This document shows positions 46,478 through 57,573 of a stretch of 64,000 nucleotides of DNA, piece after piece. This DNA comes from Myrica gale. Its lineage: Eukaryota; Streptophyta; Magnoliopsida; Fagales; Myricaceae. The first letter of the stretch is position 1. Each line of letters begins with the position of its first letter. A program made the translations under genes and the position numbers. The notes below the pieces were generated by a model. That model saw only the letters and a list, made by a program, of their open reading frames with translations, was not told the DNA's origin and ran no database searches. The stretch covers positions 8,318,001 to 8,382,000 of the forward strand of contig OZ005604.1 in assembly GCA_963930655.1 (NCBI GenBank). Direction: 5' to 3'.

Positions 46478-46939
46478 TTGGAGGCATCAGCATTGGAGAG
46501 AAGCTTAACTGGGATTTTTGTTTCACCAGTAAGGTAGCCGAGAAGCTCTTGAATTTCGGCTAAAAGAAGAACATGATACCTCCAAAAGGGATAGTTATGG
46601 GTCTGCAATTTGTTTGTCACAAAATTGGAGAATGTGACAATAGCAGAAGGTGCCATTGAAGCGAAGATAGAGAAAAAAAAATTGACGGAGTTGGTGAAAG
46701 GAAAGTATTGGAAGAAATAGCGTAATCCTATTGAGAAATTGAATGAATGAGTTTTCTTTTCATTCACGTTGACGTTCTAAGGAATAGATTTAAATAAAAA
46801 AGTTACAGCAATCACGTAAGGAATCTACAGCTTTTATATTACAAACCCACCCATACCGTGATTTGATCAACCAAAACAAGAGACATTGTTATGATCCCAT
46901 TTGTGGATCTTGGTTAATTGGGGAAGAAAGAGGAGTTAG

Positions 46940-47212
46940 TAACAATTTTGGAACTGTAAAACAAAGTAGAAGTTGGCAAAGAGAAAATGAATGAATGTCT
47001 CGTATATTCAGTAGTTCCACTTTACAGAGTACATTCAATATATAAAGAGCTCGTAGCTGTATGAAACAATCTAACAAGCTCCCTAATTCCTCTAACAGAT
47101 CAGTGACAATCAAAACTAATATCCAGCTCAGCAGCTAACTTCTGTCCAGCTCAGCAATCCTGCAACTGTATAGCAGACTTCAATAGCTTCGACTGTATAA
47201 CAGAGTTCAATA
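46940..47212 (-). repeat. 3' LTR of Copia element 2
   Basis: 273 bp, next to the polypurine tract, pairs with 60620-60892. Confidence 0.95.
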
Positions 47213-47339
47213 CTCCCCCTCAAGAGGAACAGTAGATATTAAGAATGTTCATCTTGGAAAGTAAGTAGCAGAATTGGTCTGAAGCAAGTGATTTCATAAA
47301 TAAGTCAGCAAGCTGATGTTTGGAACGAACATGTAGAGT

Positions 47340-47757
47340 TCAAATTAAACCAAGTTGAATTTTCTCACGTATAAGATGGCAATCAAACTCAATATGTTTG
47401 GTACGCTCATGGAATACCGGATTAGCTGCAATATGAAGAGCAGCTTGGTTGTCACAAAAGAGAAGAGCTGGTTGGGAATGAGGAATGTGCAAATCAGTCA
47501 GAAGATACTTCAGCCATGTCAACTCAGAGCTGGTAGAGGCCATAGCTCGGTACTCAGCCTCTGCTGAGAAGCGAGACACAGTGGTTTGTTTCTTGGACTT
47601 CCAAGATATCAGAGCATCACCAAGGAAAATACAAAAGCCAGTGATTGATTTTCGGGTGTCAGCACAACCAGCCCAGTCTGAATCTGTGAAGGCTTTGAGG
47701 TGAAGATCTGTATGAGCTGGAAAAAAAGTCCTTGACCGGGAGACCCTTTAATATACT
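47340..47757 (-). pseudogene. Copia element 2 RNase H
   Basis: The minus-strand reading [39 protein letters not shown] and [15 protein letters not shown] is a well preserved Copia RNase H. It is cut from the reverse transcriptase by the long LTR at 47763-49677, so no full pol can be read. Confidence 0.92.
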
Positions 47758-47762
47758 GGAGT

Positions 47763-49677
47763 TGTGAGACCCCTAATTTAAGTCTATCAATTTATTGCTT
47801 ATGAGCTTTTAAGTATGTATTACTTTAATTAAGAGTGTATTATGGAGAAATGTATGTATGATTTTATTTATCTAAAGTTATGTCTAGATGGAATTTCTCC
47901 CTAGCGTTTTATGAGTTTTAAGCTAGAAGTTTAAATGTTATATTAATTGTTCTTGTTTAATTGAGCAGTTGAGATTTATTAGCTTGGATTGTTTTATTAA
48001 TTGAATATGTCCCTAAGTTACAATAATTGGAGGAATTTAATTAGGGCTTTAATTTTTGAAGAATATGTGGCAATATGTGGATCCTTGGAATAAGAAATGA
48101 GAAGATATATTAAGGTTATATGTGTAGAGTGGCAGGAAAAGAAAATAAAATTTTCTTTAGGGGCAGAAAAGGAAAGAAGAGAGAAGATTGAGGGATAAAA
48201 AGGGAAAGTAGGGGGAAGGGCAGTTTTGCCTTTTCCCTTCCCCCAATTCCTCCGTATAAGCCAGCCCCCCCCCCAAACCGAAAAAAAACATTTTATGCCC
48301 AAGCTCACCCGAACAAGAGAAAAGAAGAAGAAGAAGGAGAAAGGAGAGAAAAGAGAAGAAGGAAAGGAGAAGGAGAATTTTAGTGGTATGGTGGTCATGG
48401 GTTATTCGGCTTAGTAAGTTAAGGTTTTTAACTGGTTGATATTTTGAGACTATGTTATAACTACTTTAAGTTATCGATGGGAAGCATGTTCTTATGTGCG
48501 TTAAACGCTAGCGATATAAGTCTTCTTTTAAATATTGAGGAATCATGATATTTTCGCTGCAAGAATTTTAGTAAGTACGCTTGAGCGTTCCTTGTCGGGA
48601 ATGCACGCGGCTGTCATTAGCCTCGTTTAGCTAGCGTTTGGGGCGTGACAAAGTTAGTTAATGAACCCAAGTCGGTCGGTACCGTACCAAGTCAAGAAGG
48701 TGCATCCATACCGAAGGACGTTTACGTGAAGGATGGATGTCACCTAGGGCACCATACCGAAGGATGCTTGTAAGAAGGATGGGTAGTCCACGAGGTATGT
48801 GCAATCACACTGAAGGATGCTTACAAGAAGGTGTGAATCTCAAAGGGTCGTGTCTAGCCACTGAAGGACGAATGTGAGAATGTGTGCTAGCTCGACCATA
48901 TGTAAGGTCTCTAAGGGAAATATGGGACAGTTCCAACGGGAAAGCACAACCCTGATGTCAGGGGTAAATAGAGGGCAAGTAGCCCATCAGATAAGATGTG
49001 AAATGATTTTTCCAAAAGCAAGAATTTTACAAGTATAATTTTTGTTTTCAAGAGCAAGTGCATGTGCATATGCAAACATGAGACATACACGTGCATCACG
49101 ATTCATGATCATGCATGAATCGCATTATGTTTACATGATTATGATTTCAAGTTCAAGTGCATGCTTACCATTTCAAATCCATGTTTTAGCTATAATTCCT
49201 TACTGAGTCTTTCGACTCACAGTTTTAAATTGTATCATTCCAGATAATGTTTCAGGGGAGGAAACTTAAGAAGAGGACCTTGAACCCTAGAAGAAGGGTT
49301 GACGAAAATGTCTCTTCCTTTTTGCTTATTTTAGTAAAGGTTTAGATAATTTTTGTAAGAGCCGGCATGAGCCTCCGTGATGTGGTGGTCATGGGTTATT
49401 CGGCTTAGTAAGTTAAGGTTTTAAACTGGTTGATATTTTGAGATCATGTTATGACTACTTTGAATTATCAATGGGAAGCATGTTCTTATGTATGTTATAC
49501 GCTAGCAATATAAGGCTTCTTTTAAATATTGAGGCATTATGATATTCCGCTGCAAGAATCCTCTGGATGAGGTATATATTCTGCTGCAAGAATTTTAGTA
49601 AGTACGCTTGAGCGTTCCTTGTCGGGAATGCTCGCGGCTGTCATTAGCCTCGTCTAGCTAGCGTTCGGGGCGTGACA
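47763..49677 (+). mobile_element. Rearranged long LTR (Gypsy-like), 1915 bp, TSD GGAGT
   Basis: It starts TGTGAGACCCC and ends GGGGCGTGACA, with target repeats GGAGT (47758-47762 and 49678-49682) that interrupt Copia RT. It has a TATA-like GTATAAGCC (about 48255). A full LTR end (GGGGCGTGACA) also occurs inside at 48641-48651, and the about 270 bp before it (48385 on) repeats 49383-49677. It therefore looks like a deleted 5' LTR fused to the last part of a second LTR. No coding sequence. Confidence 0.85.
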
Positions 49678-49682
49678 GGAGT

Positions 49683-50817
49683 ACTCGGTGAGCTGCATCC
49701 AGATGGGACTGATGGGGTTTGTCCATATACTGAGTGAGAAGTTGCAGTGCATAGGAGAGGTCAGGTCTTGTGATAGTCAAGTAAAGCAATCTACCAACAA
49801 GTCTCCTGTACGTAGTAGGGTCAGGTAGAGGAGATCCGACATCCTTGACTAACTTAAGGTTTTGTCCAACAGGGGTAAAGACAGGTTTGGCACCCACAAA
49901 ACCAGAGTCGGTTAAGATGTCAAGTGCAAATTTTCTTTGGCAAACAGAGATACCATCTTGAGAGTGAGCAACTTCCAAGCCATGAAAATATTTCAAAGAA
50001 CCCAAATCATTAATACGGAACTGATGATCAATGGCCAGCTTAAAATCAGTGATCAAATCAATATTATCACCAGTAAGGATGATGTCATCCACATAGACTA
50101 CCAAAGCAAAAAAAGAACCTGTCGAGTGCTTGGTGAAGAGTGTGTAATCAGATTTGGACTGAGTAAATCCATTGGCCAACAGAAAATCAGAAAATTTGAG
50201 AAACCACTGCCTAGAAGCTTGTTTGAGGCCACATAAGGACTTATTCAATTTACAAACTTTAGACTCCCCCTTTCGAGTGTAACCTGGAGGCAACCGCATG
50301 TATATATCCTCATGCATGTCTCCATGGAGAAAGGCATTGTTCACATCCAACTGGTGAACATGCCAGCATTTAGAAGCAGCCACATCCAACAACAATCTCA
50401 CGGTGGTGAGCTTAGCAACAGGGGAAAAAGTTTCAAAGTAATCAAACCCTTCCTTCTTGTAAATCCTTTAGCCACTAACCGAGCTTTATATCTTTCTATA
50501 GAGCCATCTGCCTTAAACTTGAGCTTGTAAACCCACTTGCAGTCAATGGAAATATGACCAGGAGGCAGATCACATACGGTCCAGGTATTGTTGATTTCTA
50601 AAGCCTCAATTTCCTTAGACATTTCCTCTCTCCATGCGGGTGAAAGAACAACATGTTTGAAAGAAGAAGGCTCAACATGAGTGCTTACAGATAAAACAAA
50701 AGGCTTATGAGTAGCAGATAACTTGCCATACCCTAGATAAGAATGTATAGAATATCGAAGACCAGCAGATGGAGAATCAGATTTGCAGGATACAACTGGT
50801 TTGACATCAGAATGCAT
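49683..50817 (-). pseudogene. Copia element 2 reverse transcriptase
   Basis: Minus strand. 50817-50400 holds the N-terminal RT region (WREEMSKEIEALEINNTW, CKWVYKLKFKADGSIERYK). 50401-49683 holds HQLDVNNAFLHGDMHEDIYM, LCGLKQASRQWF and the catalytic YVDDIILTG, then YRRLVGRLLYLTITRPDLSY. One frame change at about 50400-50470 separates the two, and the end is cut by the LTR at 47763-49677. It would copy the element RNA into DNA in the particle. It is now broken. Confidence 0.93.
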
Positions 50818-51317
50818 AGCTAACTTACAATGATAATCAGCTAAGTATGATGGTTTTCTTGAACTCTAGAAGATTTTCTAGTAGGAAGAACAGCATCTGA
50901 AGAAATGTCTTGAGAAAGATCAGATGGTGTAGAGGAGATAGAAATAGGTTCTGTCGGGTCTGTAACAACAGTAGAAGGAGGACTACTACTATGAATAGAT
51001 GATGAAAGTAATGAATCTGGAACAGAAGAGGGAAATGTGGGAGTGGAAAGAGATGAAGAAGCAGGATGAATATCAGATGATATATCAACAATGATATTTG
51101 GTAACACAGTAGGGGCAGAATCTTGAAAGTGAAAGGAATTATGTTTAAAAGGAAAATAATCCTCATGAAACACAACATTGCGAGATACCATGAATTTATG
51201 AGTGAAAAGATTATAGACTTTGTATCCTTTGGTTCCATATGGGTAACCAAGAAAAACACATGGATTAGATCGAGCATCAAATTTGTGTCTATGCTTAGGA
51301 AGAGTGGAAACATAACA
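50818..51317 (-). pseudogene. Copia element 2 integrase-RT linker
   Basis: A Ser/Pro-rich, poorly conserved linker, [13 protein letters not shown] followed by [16 protein letters not shown] sequence and TRKSSRVQ (51191-50841). It is typical of Copia pol between integrase and reverse transcriptase. The 185-residue hydrophobic reading on the same strand (51394-50837) is an out-of-frame shadow. Confidence 0.8.
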
Positions 51318-52214
51318 TTAACAACCAAAAACTCGAATATGTGTGTAATCTGGAAGAGAAGAAAATAGCATCTCATATGGTGTCTTGTTGCCAAGAATAG
51401 GAGAGGGCAAACGATTGATAAGATATACAGCTGAGAGAATGCAATCTGACCAAAAAATAAGAGGGAGATTAGACTGAAATCTAAGGGTTAGCAAATGTTG
51501 ATGCTTACGTTCCACAGTCCCATTTTGCTGAGGTGTGGCCACACAAGAATGCTGATGAACAATACCATAGGAAGCTAAGAGATCAGGAAAATGGAACTCA
51601 GAACCATGATCAGTTCTGATGGTTTGAACTTGAAGATTAAATTGTGTTTTAACAAGTTCAAGGAAAGCTTGAATATGACTCTTAGTTTGAGACTTGGTTT
51701 GAAGTAGATATACCCAAGTACAACGTGTAAAGTCATCAACAATTGTAAGAAAGAATCGAATTCCATTGTGTTCAGGGACTGAAAATGGACCCCACAAATC
51801 ACAATGGATGAGTTCAAAAGGAAAACTAGTAGTAGTAACAGAAACTGGAAAAGAAAGTCTATGTTGCTTAGCCATGGGGCAAACAGTACAATGATGTATT
51901 TTGAAACTATTTACATCAGCAATAGAGTTGAGCAACAAAGACATTCTATCAAAAGATGGATGACCTAACCGACAATGCCACAAGGCAGTCGGATTATTAA
52001 CAATTGAAGAACTGACAGAGTTATTACAAGAGTGAAAACCAGTAGAATTATGCATCAAAAAATAAAGTCCACTTGATTCCTTAGCCAAACCAATCGTTGT
52101 CCATGTGCAAGGGTCCTGAATGAAAAGGTATTTGCCAAGCAAGATAAGACAACAAGATATCTGTTTAAGTAGAGAACTAACAGAAATCAAGTTGTAACAG
52201 AAGGATGGAACCAC
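51318..52214 (-). CDS. Copia element 2 integrase segment, open frame of 298 codons
   Basis: Minus strand. It contains the pre-integrase zinc part (ALWHCRLGHPSFDRM ... CTVCPMAKQHRLSF), then the catalytic core with FELIHCDLWGPFS, FFLTIVDDFTRCTWVYLL, IRTDHGSEF and CVATPQQNGTVERKHQHLL, and YEMLFSSLPDYTHIRVFGC at the end. All three acidic catalytic positions of a D-D-E integrase seem present. It is an open part of a polyprotein that is broken on both sides, so it is listed as a domain and not as a working gene. Confidence 0.9.
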   Translation of the reverse strand: MVPSFCYNLISVSSLLKQISCCLILLGKYLFIQDPCTWTTIGLAKESSGLYFLMHNSTGFHSCNNSVSSSIVNNPTALWHCRLGHPSFDRMSLLLNSIADVNSFKIHHCTVCPMAKQHRLSFPVSVTTTSFPFELIHCDLWGPFSVPEHNGIRFFLTIVDDFTRCTWVYLLQTKSQTKSHIQAFLELVKTQFNLQVQTIRTDHGSEFHFPDLLASYGIVHQHSCVATPQQNGTVERKHQHLLTLRFQSNLPLIFWSDCILSAVYLINRLPSPILGNKTPYEMLFSSLPDYTHIRVFGC

Positions 52215-52258
52215 AAGAACATTTGTCAGTAAGATAGTAGGAGAAATCTGTACCGTGC

Positions 52259-53095
52259 CTATGTGTGTAACAAAAAAAAGTTGTTATTTGGCAATTTGAC
52301 TGAGGAATGAACAATTGAAGTAATGGAGGTCAAGATAGATACAGAGCTGACCATGTGGTCAGTAGCTCCTGTATCGACAATCCATGATGTAGTAGAGGCA
52401 GGACAACAAGAATATGTACTGTCTGATGAAGATGGTGATAGTATTTTACCTGCCATGTTAACCATTGGTTGTCCTGCTAGCTCATTTAAAGTAGAAGGAA
52501 CAGAATTTGATTGTGGTAAGGGAGCTAGAAGTTGTTGGCATTGAGCACGAGTAAATGGCATTGAAGCAGTTTTATCAGATGAAGAAAATTCTGAGGAAAC
52601 CTGATGTGCTGATCTGGTTGACACAGGAGGCTTGGACCGAGGATTATAACCAGGAGGATAGCTGTGGAATTTATAACATTTGTCTACTGTGTGACCAGTA
52701 TAGCCACAGTGGCTACAAGTGAGAACTTTCTTCTGACCATATGGCTTGGCTGGAAACTTAGGCACAAAAGTTTGAGTGGATACCAACTGTGAATTTTGCT
52801 GAGGAAGCTGTCCACGAGTGAAGAAAGCACTGTTCTCAGGGGAATATGCATGAATAGCAGCAACATCTTGTTGTCGTTCCTCTTGCACAACAAGAGAAAA
52901 CACCTTGTTAATAGGTGGAAGTGGATCCATTAACAAAATCTGTCCTCTAACATGCGAATAGGAATCATTAAGCCCCATGAGAAATTGCATAATATTCTCT
53001 TGATTGTGCTCATCGACAAGATGCTTGGCTGCTCCACATGTGCAAATATGATGAGTTTTGTAATTAGACAGCTCTTCCCATAAACTCTTCAATTT
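52259..53095 (-). pseudogene. Copia element 2 gag C-terminal part and protease
   Basis: Open for 277 codons on the minus strand. It has KSLWEELSNYKTHHICTCG, NENIMQFLMGLNDSY-like sequence, the zinc knuckle CSHCGYTGHTVDKC (about 52710-52670) and the protease motif WIVDTGATDHMV (about 52372). The N-terminal part of gag lies at 60135-60607, separated by the 7 kb insertion. At the right edge (53096-53100) GTTAT is the target repeat. A frameshift near 52215-52260 separates it from the integrase. Confidence 0.93.
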
Positions 53096-55009
53096 GTTAT
53101 TGTCACGCCCCGAACGGCATCCCGCAGGGACCGTGACAGCCGCGAGCTATCCCCAGGATGGCTCCAGCGTTCTTACTTATATTTTTACTTGATTACGGCG
53201 GAAACGTACAGGATCGCGAGGGGTTTGAGCTAATCTTACATAATTAGGGTTCTCAATAAGGTCTCATACAAGACATACATAACATGTAAAAACCATCTAG
53301 TGACAATCAAGCCACTATCAACAAAAGTATGAAACATAAATTCTTTAACTTCTAGGTCAGGTAGTCCTCCTGACTCTCTTCACCTGAGGCATCTGGAATG
53401 ACAATTTTAAAAACGACGTGAGTCAAAAAGTCTCAGTAAGGGAAAGACATAAAACTTAAAACATGCTCCTGACTTGTACTTGCATAATCATGAAAGAGAA
53501 TAAACTTGATTCATGATGCACATGCATGCTCATGGATATGCATATGCTCTTGCTTGAAGTTGGCCCCAGGCCCTTGAAAATATCTCTTTCATGCTTGATC
53601 GTGAAATCGGCCCTTGGCCCTTGAAAATCTTTCTTATTCATACTTGTGCCACTCTTGGCCTTTTCATAATCATTTCATATTTCTTATTTGTGGGCTCGCT
53701 CCATTTAACCCCTGAAGTTAGGGTTGTGCATTCCCTTCGGAACCGTCCCCAAATTCCCTTGGAGACCTTACATACGGTTAGCTAGCGCACCTTCTCATTT
53801 GTCCTTCAGTGGCTAGACATGACCCTTGGAGGCACCACACCTTCTCAATGTCCTTCAGTGTGGGTTGCACAGCCTCTTGGATTCACCCATCCTTCTCACA
53901 TTTGTCCTTCGGTATGGGAGTCCAACTTGATGGTACGGTACCGACCAGTGCCCCTTATCTTAACTTATCGTTTCATAAAACTTCTCATATTCTTTCCATA
54001 AAATCATTGCATAAAACTTTCTTCTTGAAAAATTCATGCAATGCACATGTTATGTCATGCTTGCTTAAAAATTCATGCTTGCTTAAAATTCATGCTTGTT
54101 CATGAAACGATGCAGTGTGTCATTCCAGTTTTGAAAAGAATACTTACTGTCCACTTACAGTATCCACTTACACTTGGTCTTCTTTGTTCGTGTATACAGA
54201 CACGTGGATCGCCTACAAGCGATTCAAATATTTCTTAGACTTTAGGAATAGTATGCAATCATTAAATATTTTCATTTTTGAAATCGGTCATCAACCAAAG
54301 ATATATATATATATATATATATACATATCACTGAAATTCATTTAATCATTTAAAAATATTTTATTCTTTTCCTTAACAAATATTCAAAACTTAGCTTATT
54401 AAATCATTAATATTTTTATTGAAATAAAAATATATTTATCCATGTACATGCCTCGATTAGGGTTAAATAATACTCATAGGTTTAGAATTAAACCTAAGTC
54501 TCTTTTTATTTGTCACGCCCCGAACGCTAGCCCGAAGGGGGTTAATGACAGCCGCGAACATCCACTCAATGAATGTTCTAGCGTTTTCTCTTAATCATGC
54601 AGCGGATTTTTTATTTATTAAACATATACATAAACACCTACAACTGAGAGAGATGGGCCAAAGAGATTTACATAAACTACAACTTACACAATTGACTACG
54701 ACGGCAATAGTGAAAGCATCCGAATTACATGTCATGTCTGCATGGCTGAAGTACAGACCTACTCATAACATCTTGAATCCGTATATACCTTACAATTTTG
54801 TTAGCATCCTGCTGCCTCAGTGGGATATCAAGCACTCTTAGGATTCCATGTACATTCTCCAACTCTTGACCCATAGTACATTCCCAAGGCCTATGACCAA
54901 CAATATCACAATCTACTACTTACTAAGTCAGGAAATCCTCAGGACTCCTGCCACCCGGCAAACCTGGAATGATACATTTTGAAATCATGAGTCAAAAGAC
55001 TCTGTAAGG

Positions 55010-55310
55010 AAAGAACTTGTAAACGTGATCTTGTAAAACATGAACTTAAATCTTGAACTTGAACTTATAGCTTGAACTTGTAACTTGAAATTTGAACTTG
55101 AATTCATAATCTTGTAATCATGCACTAGTAGCATAGCTTGAAAACATAACTTAAAATCATAACTTGAATTCATGACTTGAAATCGTAAGCATGCACTTGA
55201 ACTCATAAACTTAAGCATGCACTTAAACTTGAAATCATTATGAATTTGAAACCATAATGAACTTAAATCGTAAGCATGCACTTGAACTTGAAATCATACT
55301 CCTGTAAACA
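55010..55310. repeat. Degenerate AACTTGAAATCATAA-type repeat expansion
   Basis: About 20 loosely ordered units built from CTTGAA, ATCATAA and GCATGCACTT. The related LTRs at 42030 and 49150 have only one such unit (GATTTCAAGTTCAAGTGCATG), so it is an expansion private to this copy. Confidence 0.8.
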
Positions 55311-56708
55311 TAATGCGATGCATGCCTGATCATGAATCGTGATGCATGTATATGCCTCATGTTGCATCTGCACATGCACTTGCTTTTGAAAACATCATTT
55401 GTACTTATAAAGCTCTTGCTTTGGAAAATCTTATGGGCTTCTTGAGCTCCATTTACCCCTGGCATCATGGTTGTGCGTTCCCGTTGGAACTGTCCCCTAT
55501 TTCCCTTGGGGACCTTACATATGGTCAAGCTAGCACACCTTCTCTCATTCGTCCTTCAGTGGCTAGACACGACTCTTGGAGGTTCACACCTTCTTGCAAG
55601 CATCCTTCAGTGTGATTGCACATACCTCCCGGACTACCCATCCTTCTTGCAAGCATCCTTCGGTATGGGTGTCCTAGGTGACATCCACCCTTCTCGTAAA
55701 CGTCCTTCGGTATGGATGCACCTTCTTGACTTGGTACGGTACCGACCGACTTGGGTTCGTTAATTAACTTGTCATAAAACTTGTCATAAGGTAGCATAAA
55801 AATGGTACTTTCATTTGCATAAAAATGTCTCATTTCTCATGAGGAAAATAAATGCAAATGATCATGATGCATTCATGTCGTGCTTGGTAGTGTCATGCTT
55901 GATATATCATACTTGATATGCTTATTCATAAACATTCTTCATGCAGTGTATCATTCCAGTTTTGTAAAGGTTTTTCACTTACCTTCGCTTGCTTGAGCAT
56001 CGAACGTCTCGTTACCTACAATGAATCGTACTATTGTTATTCATAGGTTTACTAAACGTATAGAGTGATCAATACATTACAATCATCCAAGGTATGACTT
56101 AAATCTTTCCATGTCCTAGGCCTTCAATCTAAGATCCACTCAATATCAAGAGATAACTACAAATGCATCAAAACACACTCTCTATTCCAGCTCTGAAATC
56201 TGCTTATGTAAATTCCAGCAACAACATTAATCTTTTAACGTTCCAACTTCCAACAACCAAAACTCTAATCTCTTCATGACACAACCAACATCCAAGGCTA
56301 ATTTAACATCTCATAACAACAACCATTATTTCACATTCCTCCCACTTTTACAACTCCAACTCAAAGTTTATAACAAAACTGTGATTCCATCTTCATCAAG
56401 CTATACTATTGCATTTGCCCATGTCTTTTGGGCTTTTTATCAAACACGAAGGGTGTATCATTTGTTCTCTTGAACATCTTTCAGATCTGACCATATATCA
56501 AACACTTAGGGCTTGGTGGTTCTCAACAAGACTCATATGCATACAACCTAATACATCAACCAATAGATTCGGCCATACATGCTCAAAATAGATCTCAGCC
56601 CTCTTTGGGCTTTTCATCAAACACCTAGGGTGCATATTCGTTTCTCTTGTATATAAATTCCCAGATTTAACCACATTCTCCATGGTTTTGTGCACAATCC
56701 TTACAACT

Positions 56709-56882
56709 TTCTAAAGCTCATTAGATCTACATTTTCCTCAAAGAAAACACATGAATCTCAAAGAGAAAATCTAACAACACAACCAACAACCATTCTTCTA
56801 AAGCTCATTAGATCTACATTTTCCTCAAAGAAAACACATGAATCTCAAAGAGAAAATCTAACAACACAACCAACAACCATTC
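56709..56882. repeat. Perfect 87 bp tandem duplication
   Basis: TTCTAAAGCTCATTAGATCT through CCAACAACCATTC occurs twice in a row without a visible difference. Confidence 0.9.
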
Positions 56883-57199
56883 AAAAGAAAAAGAGAACAT
56901 AGGTGAAAATGGGTATGGCTTGGCCGGCCATAACCACTCACCTCCTTCTCTCTCTCTTTCTTTCTCTTCTTCCTTTCTTCTTCTTCTTTTCTCCTTCTTT
57001 CTTTCTTCTTCTTCTTTCCTCCTTCTTCTTCGGTGGGAGCTAGGGCAAATGACTTTTTGATTTGGGGGGGCTGCTTATACGTAAAGGGGCTTGGGGGAAG
57101 GAAAAAGGCAAAACTACCCTTCCCCCCTTTCTTTTCCCTTTTTACATGAATTCCACCTCACATATTTCAATCCAATAAAATTTCGGAATGTAGTTATAT

Positions 57200-57573
57200 G
57201 TGTCGACACCATCACTCAAGGTGTCGACACTATCAACACTTTTAGTTAGATGTGTCGACACCCTCACTCAAGGTGTCGACACTTCCAACACCGTCAAAAT
57301 TCACTGGAGTTTCGAAAAAAATGCAAACTTTCGGGTTTTAGTTGGATGTGTCGACACCATCACTCAAGGTGTCGACACTTCCAACACTTAGTCAAAAATC
57401 ACTCTAGTTCCGGAAAAATGTAAACATTCGGGTATCGGTCTAATGTGTCGACACTATGACCCAATGTGTCGACACTTCCAACACTTAGTCAAAATTCACT
57501 TTGGGCTCCAGAAAAAGGTAAACTTTCGGGTGTTAGTTTAATGTGTCGACACTATGCTCCAATGTGTCGACAC
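57200..57573. repeat. Five pairs of the palindrome GTGTCGACAC, each pair 21 bp apart
   Basis: Copies start at 57200/57221, 57252/57273, 57348/57369, 57445/57466 and 57543/57564. The 10 bp palindrome is invariant in all ten. The 11 bp between partners varies (CATCACTCAAG, CCTCACTCAAG, TATGACCCAAT, TATGCTCCAAT) but its length never does. Pairs follow at 52, 96, 97 and 98 bp. It lies 120-500 bp upstream of the LTR's minus-strand TATA box. Confidence 0.95.

Larger units (their letters stand above)
42567..46910 (-). pseudogene. Copia element 3: gag remnant with leader, split by two insertions
   Basis: Minus strand. The gag start reads MAPSAIVTFSNFVTNKLQTH, then NYPFWRYHVLLLAEIQELLG and a tail SNADASN (46655-46483). 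It continues after an insertion with TSTLTINPMLEE, GWIRSTFSPEAHGLVIGLET and YYLQQELLRIKKDVNTSTVH (45155-44870). After a second insertion come PVSYRSKVFHLLNGLEYCCE and SFNELVSMLLSYESRNAAQF (42860-42690). This is Copia Gag, with stops. A TATA box TATAAAAG near 46833 and the leader upstream fit a 5' LTR. The rest of gag and all of pol are lost at 42566. Copia element 2 then landed just upstream. Confidence 0.82.

Noticed and set aside
50837..51394. 185-codon hydrophobic open frame
   Set aside because: It is an out-of-frame reading over Copia integrase-linker sequence.
57200..57573. CRISPR-like repeat array
   Set aside because: Palindromes of 10 bp with an 11 bp spacer in plant nuclear DNA inside an LTR; repeat and spacer lengths and context do not fit CRISPR.
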